64,000 bases of DNA, taken from contig NZ_JAGSPM010000009.1 of the NCBI RefSeq assembly GCF_018139645.1, positions 124,001-188,000 of the forward strand, read 5' to 3'. Made by a program: the position numbers and the translations under genes. The notes under the pieces are model-generated. The model was not told where the DNA came from. It saw only the letters and a program-made list of their open reading frames with translations, and did not search any database. Source of the DNA: Affinundibacterium baiyunense (GTDB lineage Bacteria > Pseudomonadota > Gammaproteobacteria > Burkholderiales > Burkholderiaceae_D). Every line of letters begins with the position of its first letter. The stretch's first letter is position 1. Of this stretch, positions 44,276 to 54,239 are shown piece by piece.

Positions 44276-45100
44276 CTAAAACTCTTGGGTAGAGGCACGG
44301 AAAAATTGGGATGGTGTCTCGCCAAAAGTTTTTTTAAACATGGCAGAAAAGGCCGATTGACTTGCATATCCAAGGTCTGCAGCCACCACCGATAGTGGCT
44401 TGCCGCTGACGATCAAAGGGGCCGCACGTGCCAAGCGCATTTGCTGGCGCCATAAACCAAAACTCATTTGCATCTCGTTCTGAAAAAGACGCGCCAAAGT
44501 TCTTTCGGAAGCACCAACCTGTTTTGATAATTCAGCCAAGCTGAGATTCGATGCAGGATTAGCGATCAGCAATTCACACAAACTACGCAAACGAGAATCG
44601 CGCGGCATTGGTACATTCAAGGGCAGTGGCGCTGCGTTCGCTAATTCGTCTAATAAACAAGCTGCCAGATGGCTTTCACGCAGCTGCTTTTGCGCACCAT
44701 CATTCGCATCCTGACTTAACTCAATCGCCGTCAAAGTACGTACCAATTCCCGCATCAAACCAGAGACTTCTAACACCACACAATCATCACCACGGATCGG
44801 TGCCACCGAACAATCAACATAGATCGCTCTTAGCTGGGCACGTTCAAGTGTGCGTACTTCATGTTGAATAAATGGGGGAATCCAAATCGCTCGCAGTGGC
44901 GGCACAAACCATGTTTGATGATTGGCATTCACTTGTACCGCGCCATCCAGCGCATAAGTTACCTGACCCCAGGCATGCTGATGCGCGCGCAATAATTCGT
45001 CAGCGTCCAAATTGCGCGCAACCACGCGTACTGGGCGCGACGGGGTGGGCGATAAGCTCACGGGAGGTGAACCGGTGTGTGTCAATGGAGATTGAGACAT
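44276..45100 (-). CDS. AraC-family transcriptional regulator, NimR-like
   Basis: This 274-aa protein has an N-terminal cupin (HQHAWGQVTYALDGAV, PPLRAIWIPPFIQHEV) and a C-terminal AraC double HTH (NLSLAELSKQVGASERTLARLF and KPLSVVAADLGYASQSAFSAMF). The closest architecture I know is YeaM/NimR of E. coli, which controls a divergent MFS exporter; the arrangement here is the same. The ATG at 45100 is preferred over 45145 because GAAAG lies at a usable distance. Ligand unknown. Confidence 0.88.
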   Translation of the reverse strand: MSQSPLTHTGSPPVSLSPTPSRPVRVVARNLDADELLRAHQHAWGQVTYALDGAVQVNANHQTWFVPPLRAIWIPPFIQHEVRTLERAQLRAIYVDCSVAPIRGDDCVVLEVSGLMRELVRTLTAIELSQDANDGAQKQLRESHLAACLLDELANAAPLPLNVPMPRDSRLRSLCELLIANPASNLSLAELSKQVGASERTLARLFQNEMQMSFGLWRQQMRLARAAPLIVSGKPLSVVAADLGYASQSAFSAMFKKTFGETPSQFFRASTQEF

Positions 45101-45289
45101 AAACAAGCTTTCAAAACGAAAGGGACGTATGGAATCACATGTCAAAACTTAGTTTGGCAATTATTCGATAAATTATGACTGTTTATCTTAAAACAGACGA
45201 CCACTTTTTCCTTACACTGTAGGAACATTGGTAGTGCTTTATCTGCCATTTGCTACCAGATTAATAAGGTTCGATAGAGAGTTGCCGTT

Positions 45290-46567
45290 ATGACTAGCAT
45301 TACTTCCACCCACGATCACCCGCTTCCTACACCGAATAGCTTTAAACAAGATGCACTCGTCATCAGTTTGGTCGGGTTGGCGCATGGCATTTCCCATTTC
45401 TTTCACATGATTTTGGCGCCCTTGTTTCCGTGGTTAAAAGAAGCTTTTGCACTATCGTATGCGGAACTAGGATTATTAATGAGTGCCTTCTTTGTTGTTT
45501 CTGGCATAGGACAAGCCTTGGCAGGTTTCGTGGTCGACAAAATAGGTGCTCGCGCTGTCTTATTTTTTGGTATCGCTTGCTTGGCACTGTCTGCTCTGGC
45601 GCTCGCACTAGCACCGAATTACTTGGTATTGATGCTGGGATCGATGCTCGCGGGCTTGGGCAATAGCGTATTTCATCCCGCCGACTACACCATCCTGAAT
45701 AAACGTGTAACAACCCAACGCTTGAGTCATGCTTTTTCGGTACACGGAATTAGTGGCAATCTTGGCTGGGCAGCGGCACCGGTGTTTTTGGTAACAATCG
45801 CCAATCTAAGCAATTGGCGAATTGCCTTGTTTGCGGCATCGATACTACCTATCATTGTGTTAGCAATTTTATTCGTCTATCGCGATGTTCTGTTCACCGG
45901 CAACCGTCAAGAAACTAAACAATCTAAACCACAAGTTAAGCCGCAAACCCAAATCGCACAAGAAGACCAAAGCCTATTTCACTTCTTAAGCTTGCCAGCA
46001 GTTTGGATGTGCTTCTTATTCTTCTTTATGATTTCTATGGGGATTGGCGGCATACAGAGTTTTTCTCCTACTGCTTTGCGAGAAATTTATGGCATGTCTT
46101 TGGCATGGGCGACCGCCGGCTACACCGCTTACATGCTGACATCCGCGGTCGGCATGATTTGGGGTGGTTTTATTGCTGCGAAAACCACCGATCACGATAA
46201 AACAATTACCGTCGCCTTCTCTTTCTCTGCTTTTATCGCATTGTTACTCGCAAGTGGTTGGGTATCGGCCGGTATGGCCGTGATATTGATGGGCGCGGTT
46301 GGGCTGGGCGCTGGGATCGCAGGACCATCACGTGATTTACTGATTCGCGCCGCTTCTCCCAAAAATGCTACGGGACGCGTATATGGCGTGGTGTATTCCG
46401 GACTCGACATCGGTTTGGCGTTTTCTCCCGCCTTGTTTGGTGCGATTATGGATGCACATCATCCACAATGGGTATTCGCTTGTATCGCCTTATTTCAAGC
46501 TTTAGCGATCTTTACCGCGGTTGGTGTTGGTAGCAAAACCCGTCTTAGTAAAAAACAAATCGCCTAA
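45290..46567 (+). CDS. MFS transporter, probable drug or metabolite exporter
   Basis: This 425-aa, 12-helix major facilitator has loop motif VVDKIGARAV (about residue 82) and the central cytoplasmic loop around 205-230 (rich in Lys and Gln). HPADYTILN after TM4 resembles Fsr/YeaN-type exporters. It is divergent from the AraC-type gene, which presumably regulates it. The substrate cannot be read from the sequence. Confidence 0.85.
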   Translation: MTSITSTHDHPLPTPNSFKQDALVISLVGLAHGISHFFHMILAPLFPWLKEAFALSYAELGLLMSAFFVVSGIGQALAGFVVDKIGARAVLFFGIACLALSALALALAPNYLVLMLGSMLAGLGNSVFHPADYTILNKRVTTQRLSHAFSVHGISGNLGWAAAPVFLVTIANLSNWRIALFAASILPIIVLAILFVYRDVLFTGNRQETKQSKPQVKPQTQIAQEDQSLFHFLSLPAVWMCFLFFFMISMGIGGIQSFSPTALREIYGMSLAWATAGYTAYMLTSAVGMIWGGFIAAKTTDHDKTITVAFSFSAFIALLLASGWVSAGMAVILMGAVGLGAGIAGPSRDLLIRAASPKNATGRVYGVVYSGLDIGLAFSPALFGAIMDAHHPQWVFACIALFQALAIFTAVGVGSKTRLSKKQIA

Positions 46568-46720
46568 AGAAAAGCAAACATAGATTTAAGAATACACACT
46601 TCGAAATGACTATCCTGCGCCTCAACAACAAGCTTGTTGCTGTCTAACAATAGTTCTGATGCGTTCTACCTGAAATGTATTCTATAAAGCTGCTCACGCG
46701 TGGTAGGATTTTGCCAGCAT
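46568..46720. other. intergenic region left of the structured leader
   Basis: It contains a 14-bp palindrome CAACAAGCTTGTTG (46626-46639) without a T-run. No other feature was recognised. Confidence 0.4.
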
Positions 46721-46868
46721 GATATGGGCAGCACGGCAGCAAAGCCGCACCCGCTCTCGTGGGCGCTTGTTTGCCATATCAACATCAGATCACGAAAACA
46801 AAGTGTATCGCCTCGCTTGACACCACGCCAACCTCGATTGGTCAGTGTGAGTTAGGCGTTTTGTTTTG
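46721..46868 (+). promoter_or_regulatory. structured leader upstream of chemoreceptor gene
   Basis: GATATGGGCA (46721-46730) pairs with TGCCATATC (46772-46780) around a GC-rich domain with CGGC/GCCG and CCC/GGG stems. A second nested hairpin (46809-46858) pairs CGCCT/AGGCG, GACAC/GTGT and CCAA/TTGG and is followed by TTTTGTTTT, like an intrinsic terminator. It ends 35 bp before the start codon of the chemoreceptor. The layout, a sensor-like domain then a terminator, resembles a riboswitch or attenuator, but I do not recognise the class; the c-di-GMP-I consensus does not fit well. Confidence 0.5.
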
Positions 46869-46902
46869 GTCGCCATCATAACGAGAACATCAGGAGAACA
46901 GT

Positions 46903-48528
46903 ATGTCAGGCTTTTTCAGCCAAATTCATCAAATCAGTGTGAGTAAACGATTGGGGGCACTGGTTATCGGTGCGATTCTCGGTATTTTTGCGCTCAGTTT
47001 GCTTGTGTTACAAAATGAGAAAAAAACGCTCTTCTCTATGCATCAAAGCAATGTCAAAAATGCAGTGGAGCTAGCAAACACCCTAGTTGAGCATTATCAA
47101 AAGCAAGTGACCGAAGGCAAAATGAACGAGGCAGATGCCAAGCAAGCTGCTTTAAATGCGGTCAAAAATATGCGTTTTGGTGATAACGGCTATCTTTGGA
47201 TCAACGATACACATCCAAGAATGATCATGCATCCGATTTTGCCGAATCTGATCGGGCAAGATCTGTCAGACAAAAAAGATAGCAAAGGAAAAGTGCTATA
47301 TGTCGAAATGCGTGACATCGCTAAAAGCAAAGGCGAAGGCTATCTCGGCTTTATGTGGCCCAAGCCAAATGGCACCACACCAGTAGAAAAATTAGCTTAC
47401 TTCAAACTCAATGCGCAATGGTCATGGATTATCAGTACCGGTGTGTATATTGATGACATTGATTCAGCGCTGTATAAGAGTGCGATCCAAATGTTGATTA
47501 CCGTGGGCGTACTGTCATTCTTATTGTTTTCACTTGGCTTCTTCATTTCACGTGGTTTGGTCAAACAACTTGGTTGCGAACCGCAGTATGCGGTGGATAT
47601 TACCAGTGCAATTGCTGCTGGTGATTTAACTGTCCATATCGATTTGGATACCAATAATCAGACCAGCTTGTTGTATTCCATTTTCACCATGCGTAACAGC
47701 CTGCGTGACATTATTCGAGAAGTACGTAAAGGTACCGATTCGATTGCCACATCGTCGACCGAAATCGCCAGTGGCAATATGGATTTATCCGCGCGCACAG
47801 AAAGTCAATCAAGTTCATTGGAAGAAACTGCCGCTTCAATGATGGCATTAACCGACGCAGTAAAACTCAATTCTTCCCATGCACGTAACGCAAATCAAAT
47901 GGCTGCGGCAGCATCCAGTGTAGCGGTCAAAGGCGGTACGGTTGTGAATGAAGTAATTAGCACCATGGGCGTGATTAATACCTCGTCTCAAAAGATTGTT
48001 GACATCATTTCCGTCATTGATGGCATCGCTTTCCAAACCAATATTCTGGCTTTGAATGCAGCGGTTGAAGCGGCACGTGCTGGCGAACAAGGACGCGGAT
48101 TTGCAGTGGTCGCCTCCGAAGTACGCAGCTTAGCGCAACGCTCAGCTAGTGCCGCCAAAGAAATTAAGATCTTAATTGGCGACTCGGTTGATAGCGTGAA
48201 GTTGGGCACACAGTTGGTCGATCAAGCCGGTGAAACGATGAAAGAAATCGTCGAGAGTGTTGATCACGTAACCCAAATTATGGAAGAGATCACAAAAGCC
48301 TCAGACGAACAAGCGAGCGGCATTGAGCAGGTGAATGCGGCGATTCGTGAGATGGATGATGCCACCCAACAAAATGCCGCACTGGTAGAAGAAGCTGCTG
48401 CCGCTGCAGCCGCAATGCAAGAACAAGCCGCTGCCTTAACCCAAGTCGTGCATATGTTCAAAATGCGTGGTGACCCTGTGGTGACAGCCCAAGGCAACAA
48501 AGTAAAACGCGCACCACAATTACATTAG
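46903..48528 (+). CDS. methyl-accepting chemotaxis protein with sCache ligand domain
   Basis: This 541-aa transmembrane chemoreceptor has TM1 at about 17-37, a periplasmic single Cache domain (about 40-190; [19 protein letters not shown], a common sCache_2 pattern), TM2 at about 192-215, a HAMP domain and a signalling coiled coil. The hairpin tip reads around [23 protein letters not shown], with [20 protein letters not shown] following, as in all MCPs. It has an AGGAG ribosome site. The terminator at 48562-48597 ends the unit. A structured leader precedes it. Confidence 0.93.
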   Translation: MSGFFSQIHQISVSKRLGALVIGAILGIFALSLLVLQNEKKTLFSMHQSNVKNAVELANTLVEHYQKQVTEGKMNEADAKQAALNAVKNMRFGDNGYLWINDTHPRMIMHPILPNLIGQDLSDKKDSKGKVLYVEMRDIAKSKGEGYLGFMWPKPNGTTPVEKLAYFKLNAQWSWIISTGVYIDDIDSALYKSAIQMLITVGVLSFLLFSLGFFISRGLVKQLGCEPQYAVDITSAIAAGDLTVHIDLDTNNQTSLLYSIFTMRNSLRDIIREVRKGTDSIATSSTEIASGNMDLSARTESQSSSLEETAASMMALTDAVKLNSSHARNANQMAAAASSVAVKGGTVVNEVISTMGVINTSSQKIVDIISVIDGIAFQTNILALNAAVEAARAGEQGRGFAVVASEVRSLAQRSASAAKEIKILIGDSVDSVKLGTQLVDQAGETMKEIVESVDHVTQIMEEITKASDEQASGIEQVNAAIREMDDATQQNAALVEEAAAAAAAMQEQAAALTQVVHMFKMRGDPVVTAQGNKVKRAPQLH

Positions 48529-48561
48529 TACGCTAGCGTTTCTATCGTCAGCATCTACATC

Positions 48562-48597
48562 ATGGCTTGATTCGATAAAGATTCAAGCCATTTTTTT
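48562..48597 (+). terminator. Rho-independent terminator of the chemoreceptor gene
   Basis: ATGGCTTGA and TCAAGCCAT form a nine-base stem with a 12-base loop, followed by seven T residues. Confidence 0.92.
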
Positions 48598-48723
48598 ATG
48601 CACAACAATTACACGCGTATCCACAAAACGAGAAACACCTTAGAAATATCACTAGCCCTCGTTTGATCACTTGCCTACAATGGCTGTGATCACTATTTGT
48701 CATCCATCCGGGAAAGGAATTGC

Positions 48724-49572
48724 ATGAAAAATCCACTGCACTCACAGCGCTTATCAAACTTACTGCCCACTTTCACAGCCCTGTTCAGCGCATGCCTACT
48801 TTTGAATCCAGCGAATTGTTTGGCAAACGATGATTGGCGCGTGCTCGATCCTGCGAATACTTTATTAATTGAATCTAGCCAAGGCCGCATCATTATAGAA
48901 ATGCGACCAGAAATGGCTCCGAAAGCGGTTGAGCGCATCAAATTACTTACTCGTGAAAAAATCTATGATGGTTTGCAATTCCATCGTGTGATTCCCAAAT
49001 TTGTCGCACAAACTGGTAATCCCAATAATAAAGACGGTGGTGGAACCGCTTACCCTAACTTACCGCCAGAAATGATGTTCCGACTTGGCTACGGTGCAAT
49101 CGAGAATATCGCCAGCCAAAGTAGCGATTCCGCTTCCGGCTTTTTAGGAAGTGTTCCGTTTCAATCATTGGCTCTCAGTGAAGCCAACAAAAACAATCAA
49201 ATGCCGCTACGCTCCTGGGGCGCTCACTGCATGGGCAGTGCAGGCATGGGACGTAATGAGGCGCGAGATTCCGCTAACAGTGAACTCTATTTCATGCTGG
49301 ATGCAACACGTCGCTTAGATCGAGATTACACCGTGTTTGGTCGTGTAGTGGTGGGGAACGACGTGCTACTCAAACTCGCGCATGGCGAACCTCCGGCACG
49401 ACCAGACATCATGAAATCGGTACGCCTACTCGCAGATATCCCGGCTACAGAACGCCCTAAAGTCAGTATTGCTAGTGTGGCAGTGATGAAGCGGATTATC
49501 GAAAAGACGCGCCAAGAACGCGGCGCTGATTTTAGTATTTGCGATGTCAATATCCCTGCCAAAGTCGAATAG
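48724..49572 (+). CDS. periplasmic cyclophilin-type peptidyl-prolyl isomerase
   Basis: This 282-aa protein has a signal peptide (about residues 1-37) and a cyclophilin domain (GRIIIEMRPEMAPKAVERI, IYDGLQFHRVIPKFVAQTGNP, FGRVVVGNDVL). The core carries an inserted segment of about 60 residues (rich in Ser/Asn) between the usual strands, as in longer bacterial cyclophilins. The ATG at 48724 with AAAGGA upstream is chosen over the frame at 48697. It catalyses proline isomerisation in exported proteins. The next gene starts 9 bp after its stop, so the two are probably co-transcribed. Confidence 0.9.
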   Translation: MKNPLHSQRLSNLLPTFTALFSACLLLNPANCLANDDWRVLDPANTLLIESSQGRIIIEMRPEMAPKAVERIKLLTREKIYDGLQFHRVIPKFVAQTGNPNNKDGGGTAYPNLPPEMMFRLGYGAIENIASQSSDSASGFLGSVPFQSLALSEANKNNQMPLRSWGAHCMGSAGMGRNEARDSANSELYFMLDATRRLDRDYTVFGRVVVGNDVLLKLAHGEPPARPDIMKSVRLLADIPATERPKVSIASVAVMKRIIEKTRQERGADFSICDVNIPAKVE

Positions 49573-49580
49573 GAGCACAA

Positions 49581-50858
49581 ATGAAATTTGCCATGCGAAC
49601 TAGCGAGATCGTGCGCAACTATGCCAACATCCTTTACCTGATGGCTGGTATCACAGCGGGTTGCTTGCTAGGTTTCGTATTCGGCAATCGCGTTGAAAGC
49701 TTTAAATTTGTCGGTGATATTTTTCTCAATCTCTTATTCACGGCGATCATTCCCTTAGTGTTTTTTACGATCGCCTCGTCGATTGCGAATCTACAACGTG
49801 GTACACGATTAGGACAGCTATTTGGTATCGTCGCAGTCGTATTTCTCACTACCGTAATTCTATCGGCTGCTGTCATGATGTTAGTCATGTTGGCTTTTCC
49901 GATTGCGCAAGATGCCACTTTACGCAATATGGCGATGCAGGCGGCACTCGATAATCCTATCGCAGCTAGCACCAATACATCGGCCACCAATTTGGCACAG
50001 ATACTGACTGTCAACGACTTTTCTGAATTGATGGCGCGTAAGAATATGCTGGCCTTGATTTTATTCTCGCTACTCGTTGGTTTTGCTACTTTACGCGCCG
50101 GTGAAAAAGGCAAAGCATTTGTCGATTTTCTCAATGCGGGCAATGAAGTCATGAAGCAATTATTGAGCTTAATAATGAAGATTGCACCGCTAGGTTTAGG
50201 TGCATATTTTGCCTATCAAGTTGGGGTGTTTGGACCACAACTCATCGGCGTTTATGTCCAACCTTTGGCCTTGTACTACCTTAGCTGCACCGCCTATTTT
50301 GCTATCTTTTTTAGCCTGTACGCCTACTTCGCTGCGGGCAAACTGGGAGTCAATATTTTTTGGAAAAATAATCTTACGCCAGCCCTCACCGCTATCGGTA
50401 CTTGCAGCAGTATTGCGGCCATACCGGCAAACTTGCTTGCGGCAGAAAAAATGCAGGTGCCAGCTCACATACGTAACATCGTGATCCCACTCGGCGCACC
50501 TTTGCACAAAGATGGCTCTAGCATGTCGTCCATCATCAAATTAGCCGTCTTATTTGCGATGTTCGGCAAAGATTTCTCTGCACCAGAAATGCTGTTTGCC
50601 ATCTTTGGCATTACGGTATTAGTGTCAATTGTCGCTGGCGGCATTCCTAACGGTGGCTATATTGGTGAAGTATTTGCGATCACCGCATTTGGATTCCCGA
50701 TGGAACAAGCACTGCCAGTCGCAATGGTAATCGGTACACTGGTTGATCCGATTGCTACCTTGCTCAATGCAAATGGCGATTTGATCGCATCGATGATGGT
50801 GACTCGAATAGCAGAAGGCAAACATTGGCTTAGTTCTCGTTTATCTTCGCAAAAATAA
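49581..50858 (+). CDS. dicarboxylate/amino acid:cation symporter (SDF family)
   Basis: This 425-aa inner-membrane symporter belongs to the DctA/GltP family and has several TM helices and re-entrant loops. The first re-entrant motif region reads GTCSSIAAIPANL (the serine-rich loop, about residue 270-285), and the second ends with PNGGYIGEVF. It imports succinate/fumarate or glutamate-type substrates with Na+ or H+. The ATG at 49581 with AGGAG 5 bp upstream is used; the 49539 start would lie inside the cyclophilin gene. A bidirectional terminator follows. Confidence 0.87.
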   Translation: MKFAMRTSEIVRNYANILYLMAGITAGCLLGFVFGNRVESFKFVGDIFLNLLFTAIIPLVFFTIASSIANLQRGTRLGQLFGIVAVVFLTTVILSAAVMMLVMLAFPIAQDATLRNMAMQAALDNPIAASTNTSATNLAQILTVNDFSELMARKNMLALILFSLLVGFATLRAGEKGKAFVDFLNAGNEVMKQLLSLIMKIAPLGLGAYFAYQVGVFGPQLIGVYVQPLALYYLSCTAYFAIFFSLYAYFAAGKLGVNIFWKNNLTPALTAIGTCSSIAAIPANLLAAEKMQVPAHIRNIVIPLGAPLHKDGSSMSSIIKLAVLFAMFGKDFSAPEMLFAIFGITVLVSIVAGGIPNGGYIGEVFAITAFGFPMEQALPVAMVIGTLVDPIATLLNANGDLIASMMVTRIAEGKHWLSSRLSSQK

Positions 50859-50908
50859 AAAAGCTGTAGCACCTGATGCAAGATCACATACAGGTAGCTA
50901 CAGCTTTT
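50859..50908. terminator. bidirectional terminator between convergent genes
   Basis: AAAAGCTGTAGC (50859-50870) pairs with GCTACAGCTTTT (50897-50908), with ACCTG/CAGGT inside. The A-run on one side and T-run on the other suit both strands: the symporter gene and the MacB-like operon converge here. Confidence 0.88.
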
Positions 50909-50977
50909 CAAACTACTTCTGAAAATTAGATTGGATGAATAAGCAGATGGATTAAGCAAATTAATTAAGCTCAACAA

Positions 50978-52201
50978 TCACTCATAGCGTAATGCGTCAA
51001 TCGGATCTAATTTCGCCGCCTTACTCGCTGGCATCACGCCAAAGACAATGCCGACACCTGCTGAAAATACGAAGGACAACAACACTGCCCACCACGGAAC
51101 GACCGCATCGGGGAAGCCTGGAATCAATTTCGAAATGCCAAAGCCAAGCGCATAACCAAGCGCTAGCCCAATCAAGCCACCTAGTACCGATAAGGTCACC
51201 GCTTCAATCAAAAATTGCATCATGATGTCGCGACTACGTGCACCGATCGCTTTACAAATACCAATTTCACGGGTGCGTTCGGTAACAGAAACCAGCATGA
51301 TATTCATGATGCCGATACCGCCTACCAATAAAGCGATACCAACAATCCCGCCCATCACCAAGGTCACCGTGGTCGTGATGTTATCCAAGCTTTTCGATAA
51401 TTGATCTGATGAGGCAATCTCAAAATCATCAGGTGCATCGGCATCTAAACGATGTGCCTTGCGCATCACGGTTTTGATGCGTGGCTTAACGTCTTCTAAC
51501 TGCGAAATATCTTTTAATGACACGGTCAGCTGCATGTTACGCATGCTTTGATTGTTCCCAATCAAACTACGTCCGGTGCGAAATGGAATGATCACATAAT
51601 CGTCTTGCGACATACCAAATAACTCACCACGCTTTTCCATCACGCCGATGATTTTGAACCATTCATTGTTGAAACCAATGTACTGTCCAATTGGATTATC
51701 AGGCAAGTGCAAGGACTCAATCAATTTAGGACCAATCACCGCAACCCGACGCGCACCAGACTCGTCAGACGCACTTAAGAAGCGTCCCATGCTGGCAAAC
51801 CGCTGTTGTACATCTTGATAGGTTGGCGTGGTTGCAATGACACGCGCTGGCGTATCTGTACTACCAAACCGTACTGTTGGCACCGACAACACAAACAAGG
51901 GGCTGACATCGGCAATCTCATCAATATGCGTACGCAGATGTTCGATATCTTCGAACCGCAAGGCATTAAATTTACCCTGCATCGCGTCCTTCATCGTGTT
52001 GTGCGCGGTGATCGTTAAAGAGTTGCCACCCAAACCTTCAAATTGCTTGGTGACGCTCTTCGACAAGCCTTGGATCAAAGAGATTACCGTGATCACAGAA
52101 GCAACACCGATGATGATCCCCAAGGAAGTGAGGAAACTGCGCATACGATGTGCGCGTATCGAGTTAAGCGCAGAGCGTACACTTTCAAGTAATAAAAACA
52201 T
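50978..52201 (-). CDS. MacB-like ABC transporter permease
   Basis: This 407-aa permease of the MacB/FtsX type has TM1 at about 20-42, a large periplasmic MacB_PCD domain (about 50-255), and three C-terminal TMs in FtsX (about 285-395). The cytoplasmic motif ERTREIGICKAIGAR is typical. It does not carry the ATPase in the same chain; that is encoded by the separate upstream gene, whose stop is 2 bp away. With the adaptor and an outer-membrane channel it would form a tripartite system exporting macrolides, peptides or lipid-linked substrates. It is the last gene of the operon. Confidence 0.92.
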   Translation of the reverse strand: MFLLLESVRSALNSIRAHRMRSFLTSLGIIIGVASVITVISLIQGLSKSVTKQFEGLGGNSLTITAHNTMKDAMQGKFNALRFEDIEHLRTHIDEIADVSPLFVLSVPTVRFGSTDTPARVIATTPTYQDVQQRFASMGRFLSASDESGARRVAVIGPKLIESLHLPDNPIGQYIGFNNEWFKIIGVMEKRGELFGMSQDDYVIIPFRTGRSLIGNNQSMRNMQLTVSLKDISQLEDVKPRIKTVMRKAHRLDADAPDDFEIASSDQLSKSLDNITTTVTLVMGGIVGIALLVGGIGIMNIMLVSVTERTREIGICKAIGARSRDIMMQFLIEAVTLSVLGGLIGLALGYALGFGISKLIPGFPDAVVPWWAVLLSFVFSAGVGIVFGVMPASKAAKLDPIDALRYE

Positions 52202-52203
52202 CG

Positions 52204-52944
52204 CTATTCTCCCAACTCTGCATGTCGTTGCTGCTCGTCATCAACAACTTGAGTATGTGGATCTTGATGGACATTGCGCACATCACTCAAAACACGACCA
52301 TCATGCAAACGCACGACCCGATGACATTGCTCCGCAATCTCTGGTTCGTGTGTCACCATCACCACCGTTTGCCCTGCGCGATGCACTTCTTTGATCAGGG
52401 CTAAAATTTCTAGGCTGGTGCTGGAATCAAGATTACCGGTAGGCTCATCGGCTAATAGTATCGATGGCTTACCGACCAAAGCACGAGCAATCGCGACACG
52501 TTGCCGTTGTCCACCTGATAGCTCATTCGGTTTATGGTGCATGCGTGAACTTAAGCCAACGTGATCTAATGCCTCCATCGCCATCCGATTACGTTCTTTA
52601 TAGCCTACGCCACGATAGATCAAAGGCTGCGCAACGTTATCCAAAGCAGTGGCTCGCGGCAGCAGATGGAAGCTTTGAAAAATAAAGCCAATTTCTGCAT
52701 TACGTACCAAGGCAAGTTCATCGCTATCCATAGTGGCAACGTCACGTCCATTGAGTTGATATGTGCCAGCACTTGGGCGATCCAAGCATCCAACAATATT
52801 CATCAAAGTGGATTTGCCCGAGCCCGATGCACCAATAAACGCAACTAATTCATTACGCGCAATATGAAGATCAACACCACGCAAAGCTTGCACAGTTTGA
52901 TCACCCATCTGGTAATTTTTTTGTATACCCGATAATGTAATCAC
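52204..52944 (-). CDS. ABC transporter ATP-binding protein (LolD/MacB type)
   Basis: This 246-aa ATPase has Walker [10 protein letters not shown], signature [15 protein letters not shown], Walker [13 protein letters not shown] and the H-loop VMVTHEPE. The C-terminal 20 residues ([19 protein letters not shown]) are polar and variable. It powers the MacB-like permease encoded 2 bp downstream and overlaps the upstream adaptor gene by ATGA, so all three are translationally linked. Confidence 0.95.
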   Translation of the reverse strand: MITLSGIQKNYQMGDQTVQALRGVDLHIARNELVAFIGASGSGKSTLMNIVGCLDRPSAGTYQLNGRDVATMDSDELALVRNAEIGFIFQSFHLLPRATALDNVAQPLIYRGVGYKERNRMAMEALDHVGLSSRMHHKPNELSGGQRQRVAIARALVGKPSILLADEPTGNLDSSTSLEILALIKEVHRAGQTVVMVTHEPEIAEQCHRVVRLHDGRVLSDVRNVHQDPHTQVVDDEQQRHAELGE

Positions 52945-54239
52945 GGCTTGGTCCCACTTCCATTGGCTGAGGCTGCTGATGCGGATGCTGAAGCGGAGGC
53001 CGATGCCGCCTTAGGATCAGTCGACTTCAATTCCTGTACTTGATCACCATCACGCAATGAGCGTAATACTCTAGCAGGGCCAGTCACGACGACATCGCCT
53101 TCTGCCAAGCCAGAAATAATTTCCTGATTATTGTCATCTGCAATGCCGATTCTGACTTCTTTCTTGCGCGCTACGCCATCTTTAACTGTGAAAACAACGC
53201 CCAAACTCTTACTCGCTTCTTTGCTGTCTTTGCCGTCTTTATTCTCTAACTTCATGCTGTCACCAGTGAGAATCGCTTGAATTGGCAATACTGGTCGCAA
53301 GCTGCCACCACCAGTAATAATCTCCACGCGGCATGTCATCCCTGTGCGTATTCCCGTCTTTGTTTCAGACAAACGCAATTTCACAACATAGGTTTTGCCT
53401 TGCGATGCGCCAGCCAAATTCACGCGAGGCGCCATTGACACCTCTTCTACGGTGCCAATTACCGGTTGATCATCAAATGCAGCGGGATACACTTTTGATT
53501 GCTGACCGACTTGCACCTTGGCGACGTCAGCTTCATCTACATTGACCTCAGCCATAATGCTGCCGATGTCAGCAATCGTCATCAAAGAGGAACCCGCCAT
53601 GCCTGTAGCACTTGCCACCGCAGTCTCGCCAATTTTGATTTGCACAGCAGTGACCGTACCGCTGATTGGTGCTTTGACCTCAGTTTTATCTAAACGCTTT
53701 AAGGCTTGATCTAAAGAAGCGCTGGCTTGCTGCATGCTTTCACGCGCTGCGTGTAAGTCGACCTTAGCAACATTCAATTGATGAACTGCGTCTTCATATT
53801 TGCTCGCATCGATAAACTTGGCCTCGGCCAAACGACGACTACGCTCGACGTTCACTTGTTGGCGATCGACATTTAACTGCGCGCGCTCAATATTGACTTG
53901 CGCACTGCGAACAATCGCACGTTGTTGCGTGACTTCGGCACGAATCAGGGTTGGATCGAGTCTTAGCAACACTTGGCCTTGTTCGATTTTGTCACCTTCT
54001 TTCACCAGCACTTCAGACACTTTGCCAATCACTTCACTCGACAATTGCACTTGCTGACGAAAGACAAAATTGCCAGAGGCAAGTATCGAAGGCTGAATTT
54101 CTTTTTTACTGACCTTCGCCATCTCCACTTCTAACTTGGGCTTGCTGCTCGAAAATTTGATCACAACTGGGACAATAATGATCGCAGCAACGACAGCGAT
54201 TCCTATGAGCTTACTTTTTTTCATTTCAATACCGATCAT
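52941..54239 (-). CDS. MacA-like periplasmic adaptor (RND/HlyD family)
   Basis: This 432-aa membrane-fusion protein has an N-terminal TM (about 8-26), a lipoyl/barrel-sandwich half ([19 protein letters not shown]), a long alpha-hairpin of about 70 residues, the second lipoyl half ([18 protein letters not shown]), a beta-barrel and a membrane-proximal domain. The C-terminal tail is an Ala-Ser low-complexity stretch (residues about 412-430). It bridges the MacB-like pump to an outer-membrane channel. The ATG at 54239 overlaps the YIP1 gene stop (ATGA); an alternative ATG lies at 54224. Confidence 0.93.
   Translation of the reverse strand: MIGIEMKKSKLIGIAVVAAIIIVPVVIKFSSSKPKLEVEMAKVSKKEIQPSILASGNFVFRQQVQLSSEVIGKVSEVLVKEGDKIEQGQVLLRLDPTLIRAEVTQQRAIVRSAQVNIERAQLNVDRQQVNVERSRRLAEAKFIDASKYEDAVHQLNVAKVDLHAARESMQQASASLDQALKRLDKTEVKAPISGTVTAVQIKIGETAVASATGMAGSSLMTIADIGSIMAEVNVDEADVAKVQVGQQSKVYPAAFDDQPVIGTVEEVSMAPRVNLAGASQGKTYVVKLRLSETKTGIRTGMTCRVEIITGGGSLRPVLPIQAILTGDSMKLENKDGKDSKEASKSLGVVFTVKDGVARKKEVRIGIADDNNQEIISGLAEGDVVVTGPARVLRSLRDGDQVQELKSTDPKAASASASASASAASANGSGTKP

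Noticed and set aside
45267..45280. tRNA T-loop-like GGTTCGA
   Set aside because: No acceptor stem or anticodon arm can be built around it, and it lies just before the MFS ribosome site. No tRNA was found elsewhere by eye.
46626..46639. CAACAAGCTTGTTG as terminator of the MFS gene
   Set aside because: A perfect palindrome, but the hairpin has no loop or following T-run.
46721..46868. c-di-GMP-I (GEMM) riboswitch
   Set aside because: An AGCAAAGCC element and the downstream chemoreceptor suggested it, but the conserved GCACAGGGCAAACC and GGTAGCGGGGTTACCG parts are missing; I list it only as an unclassified structured leader.
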